This document shows positions 18,716 through 28,004 of a DNA stretch of 64,000 nt, piece by piece. Source of the DNA: Burkholderia ambifaria. Its GTDB lineage: Bacteria; Pseudomonadota; Gammaproteobacteria; Burkholderiales; Burkholderiaceae. The translations under genes were made by a program, and so were the position numbers. The stretch lies in the NCBI RefSeq assembly GCF_001443045.1, contig NZ_LKPJ01000012.1, positions 15,627 to 79,626 of the forward strand. The letters run 5' to 3'. Position 1 is the first letter of the stretch. Each line of letters starts with the position of its first letter. The notes beneath the pieces are model-generated. The model saw only the letters and a list, made by a program, of their open reading frames with translations. It searched no databases and had not been told where the DNA came from.

Positions 18716-19522
18716 TCACAGTCCGGCCGGCAACGGCTGGCCGAGCCACTTCTTCGACATCGCGCCGAGCGTGCCGTCCTGCTTCGCATGCGCGATCGTG
18801 TCGTCGATCTTCGCGAGCAGGCGCGGTTCGTTCTTGTTGACGCCGACGAAGCACGGCGAATTCTTGATCACGAACTTGACCTCGGGCCGGCGCGGCGGGT
18901 TCTTCGCGAGAATCGCCGCCGCGACGATGTTGCCGGCGGCGATCAGTTGCACTTGCCCCGACAGGAACGCCTGGATCGTCGCGTTGTTGTCCTCGAAGCG
19001 CTTGATCGTCGCGTTCGGCGCGAGCTGCGACAGCGCGATCTCCTCGAGCGCGCCGCGCGTGGCGCCGACCGTCTTGCCGGTCAGGTCGGCCGGCGCGCTC
19101 ACTTTCAGGTCGGACGGCCCGAACACGCCCTGGAAATACGGCGCATATGCGGTCGAGAAGTCGATGACCTTCTCGCGCTCCGGTGTCTTGCCGAGCGACG
19201 AGATCACCATGTCGACCTTGTTGGTCGTCAGGTACGGAATCCGGTTCGCGCTGTTCACGGGCACGAGCTTCAGCTTGACGCCGAGCGATTTCGCGAGCAG
19301 TGCGGCCATGTCGATGTCGTAACCCTGCGGCTGCATGTCCGTGCCGACCGAGCCGAACGGCGGATAGTCCTCAGGCACCGCGACGCGCAGCGCGCCGTTT
19401 TTCGCGATGGTGTCGAGCGCGTCGGCATGCGCCGGTGCGGCGGCGCACAGCACCATCACGGGTGCTGCGATCAGCGCAGCCAGCCAGGTGCGTCGGGGAA
19501 ACGGTCGGATCGTCGGGCTCAC
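18716..19522 (-). CDS. Polar amino acid ABC transporter, periplasmic binding protein (second system)
   Basis: A 268-residue type-3 solute-binding protein. The start is GTG at 19522, chosen because AGGAAG sits seven bases upstream and because it gives a clean signal peptide cleaved after AAPAHA. Mature motifs are LRVAVPEDYPPFG, QGYDIDMAALLAKSLGVKL and VDMVISSLGKTPEREKVIDFS. It heads the second importer operon (binding protein, two permeases, ATPase). No regulator is adjacent and the ligand is unknown. Confidence 0.9.
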   Translation of the reverse strand: MSPTIRPFPRRTWLAALIAAPVMVLCAAAPAHADALDTIAKNGALRVAVPEDYPPFGSVGTDMQPQGYDIDMAALLAKSLGVKLKLVPVNSANRIPYLTTNKVDMVISSLGKTPEREKVIDFSTAYAPYFQGVFGPSDLKVSAPADLTGKTVGATRGALEEIALSQLAPNATIKRFEDNNATIQAFLSGQVQLIAAGNIVAAAILAKNPPRRPEVKFVIKNSPCFVGVNKNEPRLLAKIDDTIAHAKQDGTLGAMSKKWLGQPLPAGL

Positions 19523-20142
19523 GGTGAATCTTCCTTGTCTGGTATGTCGTCGGGCAGCGCGCAACCGTTGCGCGGCCTCGGCAACTCCAGCAAAAACCGG
19601 GCCATTGCCGCGCAATGCCTGTCGCAGCGGCACTTGAAGGAAATGTCGGCGAACCGGATTCCTCATTTCGGTGCATGAGCCGGCGCGGGCAGCAGCGGTT
19701 GCCCATTCGCAGCGCGCACCGGCGCACCAAATTATCCAATCGGTACACCCCGCGAATCGGGGAACGGTGTGTCGGACGCCTGACGGTTTCCGCGCATCGA
19801 GCCGGCACGCGCGGGAGGTGGAATCGAAGAAATGGAATCGAAGGCCGCACACGCGCGATGCACGGCGTCCCTCGAGCCGTGCAGGCTGCTCGCTTTGCGG
19901 CGTCATCGTGGCCGTGGCCCGTATGCACGGATTCAAGCAGGTCCAGTCGAAATTTGCATGCCGTTTGTGATCGGAATTACGGCCGAATACGTTCGCGACG
20001 TACCGTGCCTTTCGCCACGATCGGTCAAGCGCGATCAGGATGGCCGTGCTTGATTCCGCGCGCGGGCTCGCCGGGACCGGTGATACCCGATCGTCTCGCG
20101 ATCGGGATCAATCCAATCACATTAGTGCGCGAGGATGCAGTC
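19523..20142. other. Intergenic region between divergent importer and ansP
   Basis: About 620 bp between divergent genes, which must hold both promoters. I see no supported gene: the forward frame running into ansP lacks a ribosome-binding site before 20143 and has no family resemblance, and no tRNA-like cloverleaf or clear operator stands out. Confidence 0.4.
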
Positions 20143-21633
20143 ATGGCATCGATTCCCGAACCGTCGACAACCGGTGACACCAACAAACGCAGCTGGCTCG
20201 AATCGCACGAAGCCGGCTATCACAAGACCCTCGGCAATCGACAGGTGCAGATGATCGCGATCGGCGGGGCGATCGGCACGGGGCTGTTTCTCGGGGCCGG
20301 CGCCCGGCTGCAAGCTGCCGGACCGGCGCTCGCGATCGTCTATCTGGTGTGCGGCGCCTTCTCGTTCCTGATCCTGCGCGCACTCGGCGAACTCGTGATG
20401 CATCGCCCCAGCAGCGGCAGCTTCGTGTCGTACGCACGCGAATTCCTCGGCGAAAAGGCCTCGTTCGTCGCCGGCTGGATGTACTTCCTGAACTGGGCGA
20501 TGACCGGCATCGTCGACATCACCGCGGTCGCGCTCTACATGCATTACTGGGCGCCGTTCGCGGCCGTGCCGCAGTGGATCTTCGCGCTCGCCGCACTCTG
20601 CATCGTCGCGACGATGAATCTGATCGGCGTGAAGTGGTTCGCCGAGATGGAGTTCTGGTTCGCGCTGATCAAGGTGGCCGCGATCGTGCTGTTTCTCGTG
20701 ATCGGCTCCGCGATCCTCGGCACGGGCATGCCTATCGCCGGCCATGACACCGGCCTGCATCTGATCACCGACAACGGCGGGTTCTTTCCGCATGGGCTGA
20801 TGCCGGCGCTGGTGCTGGTGCAGGGGGTGGTGTTCGCATTCGCCGGCGTCGAGCTGGTCGGCACGGCCGCCGGGGAATGCAAGGACGCGCGCAAGGTGCT
20901 CCCGCGCGCGATCAACAACGTGATCTGGCGCATCGCGATCTTCTACGTCGCGTCGGTCGTTCTGCTGGTCTGCCTGCAGCCGTGGAGCGCATACAAGGCG
21001 GGCCAGAGCCCGTTCGTCACGTTCTTTGGCGCGCTCGGCGTGCCGGGCATCGGCTCGCTGATGAACCTGGTGGTGCTGACGGCGGCGCTGTCGAGCCTGA
21101 ACTCGGGGCTGTATTCGACCGGACGCGTGTTGCGTTCGCTGTCAATGGGCGGCTCGGCACCGGCATTCCTCGGGCGGATGAGCGCGCAATCCGTGCCGTA
21201 TGCGGGCATTCTCGTGACGGTCGCGATCTACGTGCTCGGCGTGCTGCTCAACTATCTCGTGCCGTCGAGCGTGTTCGAGATCGTGCTGAACATCGCATCG
21301 CTCGGCATCATCAGCACGTGGGGATTCATCGTCGTGTGCCAGATGAAGTTCCGTGCGGCGGTCAGGCGCGGCGAGGTGGACGACGTGTCGTTCAGGATGC
21401 CGGGCGCGCCCGTGACATCGTGGCTCACGCTGCTGTTCCTGCTCGGTGTATTGGTCCTGATGGCATTCGACTACCCGAACGGCACGTGGACGATCGCGTC
21501 GATCCCGGTGGTCGCGCTGCTGCTCGTGATCGGCTGGAAGTGGCTGAGCAGACGCGCGCGCCGCGCGCTGCTCAAGCCGACGATTCCGTCGGTCACGCTC
21601 ACGCAGAACGTGCTCGAGAAGGGCAACGACTGA
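20143..21633 (+). CDS. ansP: L-asparagine permease (APC family)
   Basis: A 496-residue amino acid/proton symporter of the APC superfamily with about 12 membrane helices. The entire sequence follows E. coli AnsP closely, for example HEAGYHKTLGNRQVQMIA followed by IGGAIGTGLFLGAGARLQ, RPSSGSFVSYAREFLGEK and WMYFLNWAMTGIVDITAVAL. The start at 20143 has GAGGA eight bases upstream. AnsP imports L-asparagine. It is divergent from the second ABC importer. Confidence in specificity is moderate to high because similarity extends through the substrate-binding helices. Confidence 0.92.
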   Translation: MASIPEPSTTGDTNKRSWLESHEAGYHKTLGNRQVQMIAIGGAIGTGLFLGAGARLQAAGPALAIVYLVCGAFSFLILRALGELVMHRPSSGSFVSYAREFLGEKASFVAGWMYFLNWAMTGIVDITAVALYMHYWAPFAAVPQWIFALAALCIVATMNLIGVKWFAEMEFWFALIKVAAIVLFLVIGSAILGTGMPIAGHDTGLHLITDNGGFFPHGLMPALVLVQGVVFAFAGVELVGTAAGECKDARKVLPRAINNVIWRIAIFYVASVVLLVCLQPWSAYKAGQSPFVTFFGALGVPGIGSLMNLVVLTAALSSLNSGLYSTGRVLRSLSMGGSAPAFLGRMSAQSVPYAGILVTVAIYVLGVLLNYLVPSSVFEIVLNIASLGIISTWGFIVVCQMKFRAAVRRGEVDDVSFRMPGAPVTSWLTLLFLLGVLVLMAFDYPNGTWTIASIPVVALLLVIGWKWLSRRARRALLKPTIPSVTLTQNVLEKGND

Positions 21634-21710
21634 AGCCGCGCCCGGCACGAATCGGCGGCCCTGGCCGACGCGGCTCGTGTGGAGCGCGGCGTGCCGCGGC
21701 ACGCGTGACG

Positions 21711-22031
21711 TCAATGATGCGCATACAACCGAGGCGTCGCGGCATGGCTCCGGATCGCAGCCCCCGAGTCGCCCCCCGTCGCCGTTGCAGGCCCGTATCC
21801 CGATGCATCGGCCTGCGCCACCGGTTCAGCAGACCGGATGCGCGCCTCGGCCTGCTGGATCGATTGCGGGTAGTGAATGTCCTTGCGGGCCGGGTTGTAA
21901 CCGGCCTGCTCGGCCTGCACGATCTGGGCGCGAACTTCGGCCCGGGTCGGGCCGCTGCTCGATTGAGCCGCCAACGCGAACGCGGGCGCGATCGCCACGG
22001 CCAGCATGATGGTATGGATAGCGAATTTCAT
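21711..22031 (-). CDS. DUF4148 small secreted protein
   Basis: A 106-residue protein with a signal peptide ending at ALAAQ and a DUF4148-type body (TRAEVRAQIVQAEQAGYNP followed by YPQSIQQAEARI). The family is abundant in Burkholderia and of unknown function, exported to the periplasm. ATG at 22031 has GGAGG about eight bases upstream. Monocistronic, convergent with ansP. Confidence 0.85.
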   Translation of the reverse strand: MKFAIHTIMLAVAIAPAFALAAQSSSGPTRAEVRAQIVQAEQAGYNPARKDIHYPQSIQQAEARIRSAEPVAQADASGYGPATATGGDSGAAIRSHAATPRLYAHH

Positions 22032-22197
22032 GATCTCGACCTCCAGTCAACAGAGCCGGCATTCGAGCACACCTTCGAGCTCACCTCTTGTGCCGTAAGG
22101 ACAGCATGCTCCGCTCAAGCTGAAGGCAATGTTAACCTCGCGTCGCCGAACGCATCCCGCGCGAAAGCAGGGGCGGACCCGGAAGCGCCGGCCCCGG

Positions 22198-23547
22198 TCA
22201 AGCCCGCGTCGGCAACGTGACGCGAACGCCGAATCCGCCGCCGTTCAACCCGTCGATGTACGTCACGCTCCCGCCGAGTTTGGCCGCGATGCGCGCGACG
22301 ATGGACAGCCCCAGGCCGCTACCGCTTTCATCGTGATCCGCGCCGCGAAAGAAGCGATCCTGCAGTCGGCACAGATCGTCGTCCGAGACGCCGGGGCCGT
22401 CGTCCCGGACCTGGAGGCTGATCGCGCCGGCTTCCTGCCACGACGCGATTTCGATGCATCCCTGCTCGCGACCGTACTTGATCGCATTGTCGACGAGGTT
22501 GTCGAGCAAGACGCGCATCAACGTCGACGGCACATGGGCGACGACGGGACCGTCGACGCGCGCTATCAGCGACATCCGCTTGCGATCCGCGCGCGTCTGG
22601 TAGTCGCCGATGCAGGTCTGCACCACGCGCGCGAGATCGACGTCCTCGCCGGGCAACTGCACGGTTTCGTCGAGCCGCGCCAGGGCGAGCAGCTGGTCCG
22701 CCAGATGCGTGCTGCGGTCGACCCCCTCGACGACCCGTTGCATCGCGCGCCGCTGACGCTCCGGATCGCGCGCCGTGAGCGCGACCTGCGCCTGGACCTT
22801 GAGCGCGGCGAGCGGGGTCTTGAGCTCGTGTGCCGCGTCGCTGGTGAACGCGCGTTCGCGATCGAGCGAGCCGCGCAGACGCTTGAGCAGCGTGTTGAGT
22901 GCGGCAACCAGCGGCCGCACTTCGTCGGGAATGCCGGTCGTGCCGATGGCATCGAGGCTGTCGGGCGAACGTGCGTCGATCGCGTCGGACAGCGTGCGCA
23001 GCGGCGTCAGGCTGCGGCCGATGGCCAGCCAGATCAGCACGGCCAGCACGGGCAACGCGAACGCGAGCGGCCGTGCGACGCGGCGCGCGACCTCAGCGGA
23101 CAGATCCGAACGGTGCGTACGTTGCTCGAAGATGCGCACCGTGCGGCCACGCGCGGCATCGGTCAGCACGTACGCGTGCCACTTCGGATTGCCGAACCGG
23201 ATCGGGCTCGATGCCGCGGCGGGAAATACCGGCAGATCGAGCGACGCAAGCCCGGGACTCGCGGCCAGGATGCGGCCGCCGGCGTCGCTCACCTGATACA
23301 GCATCCGCGGCGATGCATCGTTGTCGCCGTCCTCGTCTTCGGACGCACCGAGCGCGATGTCCGCGAAGACCGGGAGATCGGAGGCATTGAGGGCCGCGAA
23401 TGCCCGGGCGATCTGCTCGATGCGGGCGTCGTCCCACTCCTCCGCTTCGTGAATCGCCTGGCGGTAGCTCGACACCAGCGAGTACGCCCAGACCACCACG
23501 ACACCCGACAGCACGAGCAAGGTGAGCCGTTGCCGGATCGAGCGCAT
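22198..23547 (-). CDS. Sensor histidine kinase, QseC/PmrB-like
   Basis: A 449-residue membrane sensor kinase. TM1 is near residues 8-24, a periplasmic domain of about 130 residues follows (acidic stretch EDEDGDND around 70-77), and TM2 is near 162-178. The HisKA box FTSDAAHELKTP places the phospho-accepting histidine at H240, and the ATPase N box (DNLVDNAIKYG) and G boxes (DDGPGV, GSGLGLSIV) are intact. The ATG overlaps the response regulator stop by one base. The acidic loop could bind metal cations, as in PmrB/QseC-like sensors; this is speculation. Downstream divergent genes encode cytochromes b562 and b561. Confidence 0.9.
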   Translation of the reverse strand: MRSIRQRLTLLVLSGVVVVWAYSLVSSYRQAIHEAEEWDDARIEQIARAFAALNASDLPVFADIALGASEDEDGDNDASPRMLYQVSDAGGRILAASPGLASLDLPVFPAAASSPIRFGNPKWHAYVLTDAARGRTVRIFEQRTHRSDLSAEVARRVARPLAFALPVLAVLIWLAIGRSLTPLRTLSDAIDARSPDSLDAIGTTGIPDEVRPLVAALNTLLKRLRGSLDRERAFTSDAAHELKTPLAALKVQAQVALTARDPERQRRAMQRVVEGVDRSTHLADQLLALARLDETVQLPGEDVDLARVVQTCIGDYQTRADRKRMSLIARVDGPVVAHVPSTLMRVLLDNLVDNAIKYGREQGCIEIASWQEAGAISLQVRDDGPGVSDDDLCRLQDRFFRGADHDESGSGLGLSIVARIAAKLGGSVTYIDGLNGGGFGVRVTLPTRA

Positions 23548-24209
23548 CACGATGCCTTCTCCACCACGTACCCGACGCCGCGAATCGTCCGGATCAGGTC
23601 GGCACCCAGTTTCTTGCGCAGGTTCGACACATGCACTTCGATCGCATTGCTTTCGATTTCTTCGTTCCAGCCGTAGAGGCTGTCCTGGAGGCGCGCACGA
23701 GAGAGCGGGCGACCCTGGTTCGCCAGCAGTTCGACGAGCAACGCGCATTCGCGCGATGTCAGCGCGATCCGTTCGGTGCCGCGCGTCACCGTCATCAGCG
23801 CGGGATCGACCGACATGTCGCCGTATTCGATCGTGTCGGTGCCGCGCCCCTGCGAGCGGCGCATCAGCGCCCGGCAGCGGGCGATCAGCTCGGTCAGGTC
23901 GAACGGCTTGCCGAGGTAGTCGTCGGCGCCCGCGCTCAAGCCGCTCACGCGGTCGGCCACCGTGTCGCGCGCGGTCATCACCAGCACCGGCGTATGGTCG
24001 CGCCGCTTGCGAAGCCAGTCCAGCAACTCGACCCCGGACATGCGAGGCAGGCCGAGATCGAGCACGACGAGGTCGTATGGCGTGGTCTCGAGCGCGAGCT
24101 GGGCATGCCTGCCGTCGTGCGCCCAGTCGACCGTCATGCCGGCGTCGATCAGGCCGTCTTCCACCCCGCTTCCGATCAGCTTGTCGTCTTCGACGAGTAA
24201 CACCCGCAT
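23547..24209 (-). CDS. OmpR-family response regulator, QseB/PmrA-like
   Basis: A 220-residue response regulator: receiver domain with D51 (VVLDLGLP) as phosphorylation site, the acidic pair E7-D8, and a C-terminal winged helix (LTSRECALLVELLAN to VSNLRKKLG). It precedes its kinase in one operon. It is divergent from the cytochrome b562/b561 genes across a 159-bp gap, making those genes probable targets. Confidence 0.92.
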   Translation of the reverse strand: MRVLLVEDDKLIGSGVEDGLIDAGMTVDWAHDGRHAQLALETTPYDLVVLDLGLPRMSGVELLDWLRKRRDHTPVLVMTARDTVADRVSGLSAGADDYLGKPFDLTELIARCRALMRRSQGRGTDTIEYGDMSVDPALMTVTRGTERIALTSRECALLVELLANQGRPLSRARLQDSLYGWNEEIESNAIEVHVSNLRKKLGADLIRTIRGVGYVVEKAS

Positions 24210-24368
24210 GGCGTCGCGTTCCTGTTGGTTCCGGACATGGCGTCCCTTGCCGCACGATAACCGCAGGCGCGGGCGGCCATCAAGCCGGGCACGGAAAAAT
24301 CCGGGCCTTAAGAATCCGTTAACGTCGGCGCCATAAGGTCGCGGTCACCGACACTCGCAATCGAATCG

Positions 24369-24749
24369 ATGACCATGAACAGCCTGTCGTTCCGACTCCG
24401 TTTCTGCGCAGCGCTGGGTGTGCTGCTTTCCGTGGCTGCCGCGCCGGCCTGCGCCGGCGAGATCAAGACGCTGATGAGGGACATGAAGCACGCGATGCAA
24501 GGTGCGATGAACAGCCGGACGATTCCGGAGATGAACGGATATGTGACCCGGCTCGAAAACGATGCGCAGCAGGCAAGCCGCCAGCGCTATCGCGACGACC
24601 AGCCGACCTACGACGAAGGCATGCGCACATTGCGCGACGAATTGACCGCCGTCGACCGTGCGATTCAGGCCAACGACCTGCCGGCTGCCAAGCAGGCGTT
24701 GCGACGGATCAACGGCACGAAAAAGCACTATCACGACCTGCTCGGCTAA
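24369..24749 (+). CDS. cybC: Cytochrome b562 family protein
   Basis: A 126-residue periplasmic four-helix protein with a signal peptide cleaved after PACA. With cleavage there, M36 is residue 7 of the mature chain, matching the Met heme ligand of cytochrome b562, and the histidine near the C-terminus (KKHYHDLLG, H122) matches the second ligand. It therefore should bind non-covalent heme b. It is followed 43 bp later by a cytochrome b561 gene, a logical electron donor, and is divergent from a two-component system. The start may instead be the ATG two codons later. Confidence 0.85.
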   Translation: MTMNSLSFRLRFCAALGVLLSVAAAPACAGEIKTLMRDMKHAMQGAMNSRTIPEMNGYVTRLENDAQQASRQRYRDDQPTYDEGMRTLRDELTAVDRAIQANDLPAAKQALRRINGTKKHYHDLLG

Positions 24750-24792
24750 CCGCGGCCGGCCACGCTTTCGCCACTGAACAGGTATTCCCGTC

Positions 24793-25359
24793 ATGAAAAA
24801 CGTTACCCGCTACCCGCTGTCGATCAGCCTGCTGCACTGGCTGCTGGCCGCCGCGCTGATCGGCAACCTGATCGTCGGCTTGCTGCTGGACGACAACGAG
24901 GGCCTCGTCGACCTGCACAAGTCGATCGGCATCGCCATCCTCGGGCTCGCGGCGATCCGTATCGTCAATCGGCTGCGCATGCGTCGCCGGCTGCCGCCGT
25001 CGATCAATCCGGCCGGCACGCTGAACCATGTCGCGGAACGCAGCGTCCACGGGATGCTCTATGTGCTGATGCTCGCCATTCCCGTGCTCGGCTGGATGAA
25101 GACGAATGCGGCCGGGCACACGGCCAGCTGCTTCGGGCTCTTCTCGCTGCCGCCCCTGGTGCCCCGGAGTCGCGAACTGTCGCACTGGCTGGGAGAACTG
25201 CACGCGCTGACGGCGTATGGGCTCGCCGCGCTGGTCGGCTTGCACGTTCTTGGCGCGCTGGCGCATCGGCTGATCCACACGGAAAACATACTCCCGCGCA
25301 TCCTGCCCTGGCCGACGAGGGCAGCTCGGCGCCAGGCCCGGATGGAAGATGCGAGCTAA
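24793..25359 (+). CDS. cybB: Cytochrome b561 (CybB family)
   Basis: A 188-residue inner-membrane di-heme cytochrome b561 with four membrane helices. Candidate heme ligands are the histidines in ISLLHWLL, LVDLHKSIG, ERSVHGML and LVGLHVLG. CybB oxidises ubiquinol or superoxide at the periplasmic face in E. coli; here the partner may be the adjacent cytochrome b562. A terminator hairpin follows immediately. Confidence 0.9.
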   Translation: MKNVTRYPLSISLLHWLLAAALIGNLIVGLLLDDNEGLVDLHKSIGIAILGLAAIRIVNRLRMRRRLPPSINPAGTLNHVAERSVHGMLYVLMLAIPVLGWMKTNAAGHTASCFGLFSLPPLVPRSRELSHWLGELHALTAYGLAALVGLHVLGALAHRLIHTENILPRILPWPTRAARRQARMEDAS

Positions 25360-25360
25360 A

Positions 25361-25392
25361 CCGGGAGGTGCCGGTATCTCCTCCCGGCTTTC
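25361..25392 (+). terminator. Rho-independent-like terminator after cybB
   Basis: CCGGGAGG (25361-25368) pairs with CCTCCCGG (25380-25387) across an 11-base loop, followed by CTTT. It begins one base after the cybB stop, so it ends the cytochrome operon. The T-tract is short, so efficiency is uncertain. Confidence 0.6.
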
Positions 25393-25498
25393 GACTGCGA
25401 CGTGACTGCCGCGCGATGGGGAGCGTGACGCGATCGGGGCCGCGCTGCGAAAGGTCCTTGCTGCCGCATCGCAGTGCTTCTCGATCGCATCGATTCGG

Positions 25499-25903
25499 TT
25501 ACCGCAACGCCAGCGGTTTCATTGCAACGCCCACGACGTGCGAGCGCCAGATTCCGCACTTTGCGGCCACGGGAATCCAGGCGCCACGGGGTCGCAGGCG
25601 TGCTGAAGCACGAACGGTCACCGTCGAATCCACGAGCGGCCCGCTGCCCGGGCGATCCTCGAGCCCGCGAAACGCGCGCACCTTGGCCCTCAGCAACCGG
25701 ACGTCGGGCGCGAGAAACATGTCGTACTTCGCCGACGTTCGAATCCATCGGTCGATTTCGGCGACGCAATTGATGACGACCGGGCGAACGTTGATGCGCG
25801 CCAGGTAGCGATAATCGTCGGGAATCGCATCGTCGGCGCTCGATCGCGCCGCATAGGCGAACAGAAGCATCGACGAGGCAAGAAAAATCAGAAGGCCCTT
25901 CAT
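25499..25903 (-). CDS. Small periplasmic protein of unknown function
   Basis: A 134-residue protein with a signal peptide (MKGLLIFLASSMLLFAYAARSSA). The mature part has two cysteines (in VINCVAEIDRW and AAKCGIWRSH) that could form a disulphide, and ends in a beta-rich segment, TVTVRASARLRPRGAW. The ATG at 25903 is preceded by AAGGGC-type bases. It follows the CLC channel gene by 58 bp on the same strand and may share its transcript. I do not recognise a characterised family. Confidence 0.7.
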   Translation of the reverse strand: MKGLLIFLASSMLLFAYAARSSADDAIPDDYRYLARINVRPVVINCVAEIDRWIRTSAKYDMFLAPDVRLLRAKVRAFRGLEDRPGSGPLVDSTVTVRASARLRPRGAWIPVAAKCGIWRSHVVGVAMKPLALR

Positions 25904-25961
25904 GAGTGAAGACGAACGAGGTGAGTGATGTCCGACACCGTGGAACGATGCGTCCCAAAAG

Positions 25962-27281
25962 TCATCGATGGTCGGCCGGGAAATAGCGTGTCGACAACGC
26001 TTCGTACAGCGGCGGCGCGAAGAAGCGCGACACGCGGCTGGCAATCAGCGCCGTGGCCATCAGCGAGATCACGAGCGCGTGGCCGTTGATCATCTCGATG
26101 ACGATCACGAACGCCGTGATCGGGCTCTGCGTGACCGCTGCCAGATAGCCGACCATGCCGAGCGCGATCAGCATCTGCAGCTGCATCCCCGAGAACAGGA
26201 TGTGCAGCGTGTTGCCGATTCCGGCACCGATCGCCAGCGACGGCGCAAACAGGCCGCCCGGTGCGCCGGGCAGATATGACCCGATCATCGAAACCATCTT
26301 GAATACCGGATACAGGATGCTGACGTCCGTGTGGCTCTCGAGCATGCCTCGGGCTTCCGCATAGCCGCTGCCGAACGTATGGCCGTGGGTCACGACGCCG
26401 ACGAACGCGACGACCAGCCCGCAGGCCGCACCGAACAGAATCGGCTGGCCCGCACGAAAATCCTGGAGCGCGCGCGGCATCCAGCGTCGCGTGTTGAGCA
26501 ACAGCCAGCAGAAGATGCCGCCCATGACGCCCGCGATCGCGCCGATGAGCACGACCGCAAGCGCCAGCGACTGAGGCAGGTGCGCGCCGACGTCGATCGT
26601 GCCGAAATAGACGTAGTTGCCCTGGATGCCGAGCGACACGATACCGGCGAAGATGATCGCCGTGATGAGCACGCCGCTCGTTCGTTGCTCGAAGCTGCGC
26701 GTGAGTTCCTCGATCGCGAACACCACGCCGGCGAGCGGCGCATTGAAGGCAGCGGAAAGCCCCGCTGCCGCGCCCGCAAGCGCCAGCCGGTGCTCGAGCA
26801 CGCCAGGCCGTATCGCGCGAAACCGCTGCGGATAGAACCTCCGCAGATTGAACATGAGTGCGGCACCCACGTGAATCGTCGGGCCTTCGCGACCGATCGT
26901 GAACCCGCCGAGCATGGCCAGGAACGAGACCAGGATCTTGCCGATCAGGATCCGCAGCTTGAGCAATCGCGCACCGGCGTTGCCCGGTGCATGCAGCATT
27001 GCAATCACTTGCGGAATGCCGCTGCCCTCCGCACCATCGAAGAATCGCCGTGTCAGCCAGACGGTCAGCGCACCGATGATCGGCGTGACGATCAGCGGCA
27101 GCCATGCGTGGCGGGCGGCGTAACCCAGAAACACCCCGTAGCCGAAATCGATCAGCTTCGCATAGAGCACCGCCACGAGGCCCACGGCCACCGCACCCAG
27201 CCAGAACACGCCGTAGTGAAGCCACAGACGCCGCGCGTGCAGTATCGCGCGGCGATCTGCGAGCGCGGAAATGCGAATCAT
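25962..27281 (-). CDS. CLC-family chloride channel/antiporter, ClcB-like
   Basis: A 439-residue CLC protein. Selectivity-filter motifs are all present: GSGIPQ (86-91), GREGPTIHVG (130-139, gating glutamate E132) and GAPGGLFAPSL in the C-terminal half. There are about 10-12 membrane helices and no cytoplasmic CBS domains, as in bacterial ClcA/ClcB. Such proteins exchange chloride for protons or conduct chloride and help in acid stress. The gating glutamate is kept, which favours a proton-coupled mechanism. Confidence 0.92.
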   Translation of the reverse strand: MIRISALADRRAILHARRLWLHYGVFWLGAVAVGLVAVLYAKLIDFGYGVFLGYAARHAWLPLIVTPIIGALTVWLTRRFFDGAEGSGIPQVIAMLHAPGNAGARLLKLRILIGKILVSFLAMLGGFTIGREGPTIHVGAALMFNLRRFYPQRFRAIRPGVLEHRLALAGAAAGLSAAFNAPLAGVVFAIEELTRSFEQRTSGVLITAIIFAGIVSLGIQGNYVYFGTIDVGAHLPQSLALAVVLIGAIAGVMGGIFCWLLLNTRRWMPRALQDFRAGQPILFGAACGLVVAFVGVVTHGHTFGSGYAEARGMLESHTDVSILYPVFKMVSMIGSYLPGAPGGLFAPSLAIGAGIGNTLHILFSGMQLQMLIALGMVGYLAAVTQSPITAFVIVIEMINGHALVISLMATALIASRVSRFFAPPLYEALSTRYFPADHR

Positions 27282-27291
27282 CGGTCTCTCC

Positions 27292-27492
27292 CTACCCGCT
27301 CGTCAGCCAGTTTGAATATTGAAGGACTTCCAGATCGCTCGGGTTCGAACCGGCAGCGGCTTCATACACGAACGCGATCGCCCGCCATGCCGCAACCACC
27401 CCGGCACGCATCGGAAACACCGTGTGCCCGCGCATGCCCGGCGCGAAGGCCGCTGCGAGCGACGCGGTCGCGCGCGGTTCGGGCGCATTCAT
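27292..27492 (-). CDS. Possible small protein upstream of the CLC gene
   Basis: A 66-codon frame (MNAPEPRATASLAAAF onward) with GC-rich third positions through its first two-thirds, ending 10 bp before the CLC start. No good ribosome-binding site precedes it and it matches nothing I recognise. It could be a leader peptide or an artefact of GC-rich sequence. Confidence 0.3.
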   Translation of the reverse strand: MNAPEPRATASLAAAFAPGMRGHTVFPMRAGVVAAWRAIAFVYEAAAGSNPSDLEVLQYSNWLTSG

Positions 27493-27557
27493 GCGGGAAG
27501 ACACGATGGACGACCGGAACATCGTTGACGCGATCGACCGAACAGACCTGAGAACAG

Positions 27558-27586
27558 ATAAAAAAACCCGGCTGGGCAGCCGGGTT
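27558..27586 (-). terminator. Strong intrinsic terminator on the minus strand
   Basis: On the minus strand AACCCGGCT-GCCC-AGCCGGGTT forms a perfect 9-bp stem with a 4-base loop, followed by seven Ts (plus-strand A run 27560-27566). It is a textbook Rho-independent terminator, yet no recognised gene ends just upstream of it; it must end a short leftward transcript. Confidence 0.85.
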
Positions 27587-27687
27587 CAAGAAGCTCGCCC
27601 CGGCCTTTCGTAACGGAACGACCGGACGTCGAGTTCAGTGAGCTGATGAAGCACATCTGAATCCACGATTTTGCAGAATTTCCGCAT
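27586..27687 (-). ncRNA. Candidate short transcript or 33-codon ORF ending at terminator
   Basis: Between 27700 and the strong terminator lies a short leftward unit. It contains a 33-codon frame starting at 27687 (MRKFCKIVDSDVLHQLTELD onward) whose TGA falls inside the terminator stem. There is no clear ribosome-binding site. It may be a small regulatory RNA, possibly with a peptide. Type is chosen as ncRNA because the terminator is much better supported than translation. Confidence 0.35.
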
Positions 27688-28004
27688 CGTAACATGCCAA
27701 CTAGTCATGATGTGACATTTCTCCCGCGCTGCTCGATGTGATCGTTATTCGTCTTCACGTGACCACGGAAATCTTTCGAATCACCGTCGGACGATTTACA
27801 CAATCCCGTCACTTGCCGAAATGGAGCGGCGCAGTTCACTGCGCTTGAGGCGGTGTCGGTATCGCGCGTTCCGTTGAGCTTCGACCCGCTCCGTTCGATT
27901 GAACGGCCCCTTCGAGAGACCGGTGATGGAAGGATCGATGCGATATGCAGGAGACCGCACCCGATGCGGGCCAAGTCAACGCCGTGGCTCGCATGGTGCA
28001 TGTA
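27688..28004. other. Intergenic region upstream of small transcript
   Basis: About 320 bp between the end of the MarR gene and the short transcript, relatively AT-rich near 27690-27790. It presumably holds the promoter of the small transcript. No gene or repeat is apparent. Confidence 0.35.

Noticed and set aside
18636..19322. Long forward frames opposite the second binding-protein gene.
   Set aside because: Antisense shadows caused by GC-rich third positions; the minus-strand gene has signal peptide and family motifs.
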